Positions 51,053-54,310 of a stretch of 54,310 nucleotides of DNA are shown in pieces. The translations under genes were made by a program, and so were the position numbers. The first letter of the stretch is position 1. Every line of letters starts with the position of its first letter. The stretch lies in the NCBI RefSeq assembly GCF_000691865.1, contig NZ_JMIO01000012.1, positions 1 through 54,310 of the forward strand. Direction: 5' to 3'. The notes beneath the pieces are model-generated. The model searched no databases and was not told the origin of the DNA. It worked only from the letters and a program-made list of their open reading frames with translations. Source of the stretch: Methanoculleus sp. MH98A (GTDB lineage: Archaea; Halobacteriota; Methanomicrobia; Methanomicrobiales; Methanoculleaceae).

Positions 51053-51721
51053 ATGAACCGCACGACCGCCTGCGAGATCTACCGCCGTCTTCTTGAGCAT
51101 TATCCCATTGTCGACGGCAGGCGGCATTTTCTCGAGTTTCATAACCCGTATGAGACGCTGATCCTCACGATCCTCTCGGCGCAGACGACCGACCGCGCCG
51201 TGAACGCCGTCCGCGACGATCTCTTCTCCCGCTACCCGACGCCGGAGGCGCTCGCCCGCGCGGAGCCCGGGGAGGTGGAGCCGCTCATCAGGACGATCGG
51301 GTTCCACCACACGAAGGCGCGCCATATCGTCGGGGCGGCAAGAAAACTCGTCGCCGAGTTCGGTGGCGAGGTCCCGCGGACGATGGAGGAACTTCAGACG
51401 CTGCCCGGCGTCGGGAGGAAGACGGCAAACATCGTTCTCTCCCACGCGTTCGACATCAACGTCGGCATCGCGGTCGACACCCACGTCCGCCGGGTCTCGA
51501 AGAGGCTGGGGTTCACCGACAGCACGAACCCCGACATCATCGAGCGCGATCTCATGGCTCTCTTCCCCGAGGAGGCCTGGCGGGACATCAACTACCTCCT
51601 GATCCGCCACGGGCGCGCCGTCTGCACGGCAAAGAACCCGAAGCACGAGGAGTGCGTCGTCGCGGACCTCTGCCGGTATTACCGGGAGCTGGGGGCTGCA
51701 AAAGAGAAGGGCGGAGAGTAG
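51053..51721 (+). CDS. nth: Endonuclease III (HhH-GPD DNA glycosylase/AP lyase)
   Basis: Nth removes oxidised pyrimidines and cuts the abasic strand in base-excision repair. The 222-residue protein has the helix-hairpin-helix LPGVGRKTANIVL near 118-130 with the catalytic lysine in it, and the conserved aspartate in VDTHVRRVSKRLG near 142-154. In the C-terminal Fe-S loop the expected C-x6-C-x2-C-x5-C reads C-x6-H-x2-C-x5-C: the second cysteine is histidine, so the cluster may be His-ligated or lost. It begins 7 bp after tRNA-Pro without a visible ribosome-binding site, so it may be translated from a processed transcript. Confidence 0.92.
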   Translation: MNRTTACEIYRRLLEHYPIVDGRRHFLEFHNPYETLILTILSAQTTDRAVNAVRDDLFSRYPTPEALARAEPGEVEPLIRTIGFHHTKARHIVGAARKLVAEFGGEVPRTMEELQTLPGVGRKTANIVLSHAFDINVGIAVDTHVRRVSKRLGFTDSTNPDIIERDLMALFPEEAWRDINYLLIRHGRAVCTAKNPKHEECVVADLCRYYRELGAAKEKGGE

Positions 51722-51734
51722 GCCGGACGGGGGC

Positions 51735-52480
51735 GGCTCGCGGTTGCGCTCTGAGCTGTTGTTCTCCGGGACTCCCGCAAAGCCCATCTACGGATTTTTT
51801 CGGACTCTGTTCTTATTGGAATGCTGCCTATCCCATGCACGGCTTTCCAGGGGACTACGCACCTGCGGTGCTCGTGCTCCTGCCCTTCGGCCAGTCGCCA
51901 GTCCAAGACCTTCGGTCTTCTCCAGCGATGTCCCTATGGGACATCGCTTATCGCCACGCACTGCGCCCCCCCTCGGGGGCGGGAGGAGCGCGAAGCGCGG
52001 GCGGTGGGGGTCACAGGTAGAGCCTTACGGGGTAGAGACAGGGGAGGGGGGCTGCACCCCCCTCGAAGACCAAAGGTCTTCTCATGCTCACTTCGTTCGC
52101 ACCTCGCACCTATCGGTGCTCAAGCTCGCTTCGCTCGCACCTCAAAGGCCTTCGGCCTTCTCGTGCTCCGTTCCTGTCGGAACATCGCACTCCCCGTCAG
52201 CCCCTCCTCGCACTTTCGGTGCTCGAACTCCGCTCCTGCGGAGCGTCGTTCCCCCAATGGCGATATTCCCACGGTCCAGTGTACCGGGATCTCCCACAGT
52301 TATGATGTATGTTCGAATTTGAAACGTCATCTGGTTCAATCGCAACTGTTCATGAGAATTGGATAAGAGCACTACCAGGTTCAAATTACGTAACCGACGG
52401 AAATCCGTGGATGGGTTTGTGCGATTGCCTGGGGTTTCAGGAGAGTATAACCGTATCAGACTTCGTCCCGCGATCGTCAA
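51735..52480 (+). repeat. Intergenic mosaic repeat, copy R6
   Basis: This fills the 832-bp gap between convergent nth and the phosphate transporter gene. It has a 45-nt exact match (51839-51883) with R3, then the hairpin AAGACC-TTC-GGTCTT (51905-51919), TATCGCCACGCACTGC (51949-51964), and a G-run hairpin (GGGGAGGGGGG at 52041-52051, CCCCCCTC at 52057-52064). A tight array of at least seven short hairpins runs through 52067-52250 (stems AAGACC, GCACC, GCGAGC, AAGGCC, GTTCC, GCAC, GCTCC). The module CCAATGGCGATA...CCAGTGTACC and a tail (52308-52348) similar to R3 follow. No coding sequence is credible. Confidence 0.82.
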
Positions 52481-52553
52481 CCATCACGAAGGTCGATTAA
52501 AAGGAGCACGGGCGACCGGGCAGAGAACCGGTTTATTCAAAATCCCCCGCCGA

Positions 52554-53720
52554 TCAGGCCCGCGCGGCGAGGTAACACCCGCCGGCCACGATCGCCGCCG
52601 CCGGGATCGTCAGGACCCACGCGACCAGGATCTCCCGGACAACCCCCCACTTGACCGCCGAATAGCCGCGGGTTGTGCCGACGCCCATGATCGCGCCGGT
52701 TGCCGCATGGGTCGTCGAGACCGGGACGCCGAACGCGGTCATCAGCGAGAGGACGCTCCCGGCTGCGGTCGATGCGGCAAATCCCTGGTAGGGCCGGATC
52801 CGCGTGATCCGGTTGGCCATCTTGTCGATGACGCGCCATCCGCCGAGGAGCGTTCCGAGGGATATGGCAAGCGAAGATGTGAGGATGACCCAGAGCGGGA
52901 CGGAGAACTCGGTGATCAGGCCGCCGGCAAGGAGCATCGCGGTGATGATGCCCATCGCGTTCTGGGCGTCGTTGCTTCCGTGGCCGATGGCCTGCAGCGA
53001 GCCCGAGAAGATCTGGAGGTTCTTGAACATACGCGATAAGCGCCGGGGAGGATGGTTGCGGAAGATCCAGGTGACGAGGGTGCCGAGGGCGAAGGCGGAG
53101 AGAAATCCAAGTGTGGGGGAGATGACGATGAAGATCACGACCGCGAGGATGCCGCTGATCTTCAGAAACCCGGTTGCGATGGCGAGCGGAATTGCCACCG
53201 TCACCCCGATGAGCCCGCCGAGGAGGAGGTTCCACGGCTTGAAGTCGCCTCTCTGGCGTGCAATAACGCCCGTGATGACTGCACCGAGGATCGCGCCCGC
53301 GAACCCGTAGAAGACGGTCTGCTCGATGACCACAAGCGACGGCCAGAGGATCGACCCTGTTCCCGCAGCTGCAATCCCGGCACCGAGCAGCCCCCCGATC
53401 AGGGCGTGGCTGCTCGAGACCGGGATCCCGAAAAACGAGGTCGTGAAGACCCAGAGAACCGCGCCGAGCATGCCCACGAGGATCAGCGTCGGCGTGAGAG
53501 ATACGGGATCGACGATCCCCCTGCCGATGGTTGCCGCAATCGCCGTGGTGAAGAGGAGGGGGCCGAGGAGGTTGAAGACGCCGGCAAGAAGCACCGCCTG
53601 CAGGGGTGTTAAGGCCTTTGTCGCGACGATGGTAGCGATCGAGTTTGCGGCATCGTTCAAGCCGTTTGCAAAATTAAAGAGTAAGGCAAGAAGGATGCCG
53701 AGAACGATGATCGGGTCCAT
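52554..53720 (-). CDS. pit: PiT-family inorganic phosphate transporter
   Basis: The 388-residue, very hydrophobic protein has about ten membrane segments and the duplicated PiT signature: NFANGLNDAANSIATIVATKA (16-36) and HGSNDAQNAMGIITAM (about 252-267), plus SSSHALIGGLLGAG (about 102-115) and STTHAATGAIMGVG (about 334-347). It transports phosphate, usually coupled to H+ or Na+. The start at 53720 follows the DUF47 stop by 5 bp; the frame extends upstream but without similarity. It forms an operon with the DUF47 gene, a common regulatory partner of PiT transporters. Confidence 0.94.
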   Translation of the reverse strand: MDPIIVLGILLALLFNFANGLNDAANSIATIVATKALTPLQAVLLAGVFNLLGPLLFTTAIAATIGRGIVDPVSLTPTLILVGMLGAVLWVFTTSFFGIPVSSSHALIGGLLGAGIAAAGTGSILWPSLVVIEQTVFYGFAGAILGAVITGVIARQRGDFKPWNLLLGGLIGVTVAIPLAIATGFLKISGILAVVIFIVISPTLGFLSAFALGTLVTWIFRNHPPRRLSRMFKNLQIFSGSLQAIGHGSNDAQNAMGIITAMLLAGGLITEFSVPLWVILTSSLAISLGTLLGGWRVIDKMANRITRIRPYQGFAASTAAGSVLSLMTAFGVPVSTTHAATGAIMGVGTTRGYSAVKWGVVREILVAWVLTIPAAAIVAGGCYLAARA

Positions 53721-53725
53721 AGTGG

Positions 53726-54310
53726 TCAGGAGTGCCTGATGGCTATGTCGCTTAAGACATTCGCGACGTCTTCGCACTTGTCGGTCGCCATCTCGAGGTT
53801 CTCGTAGATATCCTTGAGTTTGATGATGGTAATGGCATCCTCCGTTTTGAAGAGATTCATGATGGCGTGGCCGAGGACGTTGTCCGCGACGTTCTCCAGG
53901 CGATTCACCTCGATGCACCGCTCCTCGATCAGCCCCGGGTTCTTGATCGTCCGGATACCGGTCACGGCCTTCTCGATCTCGATGACACTCAGCCGGATCA
54001 GTTTTGCAAGTTCGATCATCGAGTCGTCGGTCTCGGCGATGCCGTAGCTGTACATCTGGTGTGCGGTGCCGTCGATGTAGTCGAGGATGTCATCGAGCGC
54101 CGATGCAAGGCGGGAGATCTCTTCCGGCTCGAGCGGCGTGATGAACGTCCTGTTCAGCTGCTCGTAGATCTCATGCGAGATCTCGTCTCCCTGGTGCTCG
54201 ATCTGCTTCATCCTATGGCACTGCTCTTTCACGTTCTCGAAGTTCTCGACGAGTTCGACGAGCAGATCGGCTGCGGAGACGACCGTCTGGGCCATCCTGT
54301 CGAAAAGATC
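53726..54310 (-). CDS. DUF47 (PhoU-like) protein, 5' end cut by window edge
   Basis: At least 194 residues are visible; the frame is open to the last base, with DLFDR before the internal Met, so the true start lies beyond 54310. It is an all-helical PhoU-like protein: LVELVENFENVKEQCHRMKQIEHQGDEISHEIYEQLNRTFITPLEPEEISRLASALDDILDYID, then a second repeat with ENVADNVLGHAIMNLFKTEDAITIIKLKDIYENLEMATDKCEDVANVLSDIAIRHS. DUF47 proteins are encoded next to PiT transporters and are thought to regulate phosphate uptake. Five bases separate its stop from the transporter start. Confidence 0.92.
   Translation of the reverse strand, partial: DLFDRMAQTVVSAADLLVELVENFENVKEQCHRMKQIEHQGDEISHEIYEQLNRTFITPLEPEEISRLASALDDILDYIDGTAHQMYSYGIAETDDSMIELAKLIRLSVIEIEKAVTGIRTIKNPGLIEERCIEVNRLENVADNVLGHAIMNLFKTEDAITIIKLKDIYENLEMATDKCEDVANVLSDIAIRHS

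Noticed and set aside
52067-52250. Possible CRISPR array in R6
   Set aside because: The repeats are short hairpins with differing stems, not identical direct repeats separated by unique spacers of constant length, and no cas gene is in the window.
8485-52480. Mosaic repeats as MITEs
   Set aside because: I found no clean terminal inverted repeats or target-site duplications by eye, and no transposase. The copies vary too much in module content for a simple MITE.

Overview
The window looks like chromosomal DNA of a hydrogenotrophic methanogen of the order Methanomicrobiales, most like Methanoculleus. The evidence is a methanogenesis marker 14 gene, an archaeal CDP-archaeol synthase beside a tetraether-lipid-synthase-like radical SAM gene, an archaeal DnaG, a UPF0058 gene, a [NiFe] hydrogenase with its maturation genes, TATA-box promoters, several apparently leaderless starts and a GC-rich base composition. 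No rRNA, CRISPR array, phage or transposase gene was found. There is one tRNA gene, tRNA-Pro(UGG).

Layout. 1-9 kb: ilvD, a beta-class carbonic anhydrase, a thioredoxin-like protein, an iron-sulfur flavoprotein and carAB. 9-12.4 kb: a glycine betaine ABC transporter. 12.8-16.6 kb: argG, an FMN-binding protein, methanogenesis marker 14 and a small partner. 17.3-22.2 kb: a carS-pyrE-purD-argF operon diverging from the tetraether-synthase-like gene. 23-30.6 kb: an AlaDH-type dehydrogenase, then a compact hydrogenase operon (ferredoxin, V4R-like protein, frameshifted small subunit, large subunit, two roadblock-type proteins) and a MinD/DUF2226 operon. 30.7-34.3 kb: hydrogenase maturation protease, a RimK-like ligase, UPF0058, dnaG and DUF167. 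34.5-38.7 kb: pyrC with two acetyltransferase-fold genes, then hypCAE. 40-48.3 kb: a methyltransferase, msrB, a lipoprotein, a second iron-sulfur flavoprotein, a 1141-residue HEAT-repeat protein, and a GalT-like gene facing a glycosyltransferase. 48.5-54.3 kb: a Mut7-C protein, an AmmeMemoRadiSam enzyme, a zinc-ribbon microprotein, pyrH, tRNA-Pro, nth, and a phosphate transporter with its DUF47 partner, which is cut by the window edge.

How the genes fit together. Carbamoyl phosphate from CarAB can feed both arginine (argF, argG) and pyrimidine (pyrC, pyrE, pyrH) synthesis; all of these are present but scattered. The hydrogenase large subunit, its likely C-terminal protease and HypA/C/E are all here. 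CarS and the Tes-like enzyme are successive actors in archaeal membrane lipid synthesis and share one divergent promoter region.

The most unusual feature is not a gene. Long hairpin-rich intergenic mosaics (about 500-900 bp) recur near 1, 8.5, 16.7, 22.2, 39.0 and 51.7 kb and share word-for-word modules, including a 45-nt exact match between copies 35 kb apart. Of nine convergent gene pairs in the window, five are separated by 41 bp or less and four by 618-832 bp, and all four long gaps are filled by these mosaics. Other points worth a second look are the frameshifted hydrogenase small subunit, the unpartnered hydrogenase/roadblock/MinD neighbourhood, an endonuclease III with a His replacing one Fe-S cysteine, the nth start codon abutting tRNA-Pro, and a possible structured RNA between ilvD and the carbonic anhydrase.
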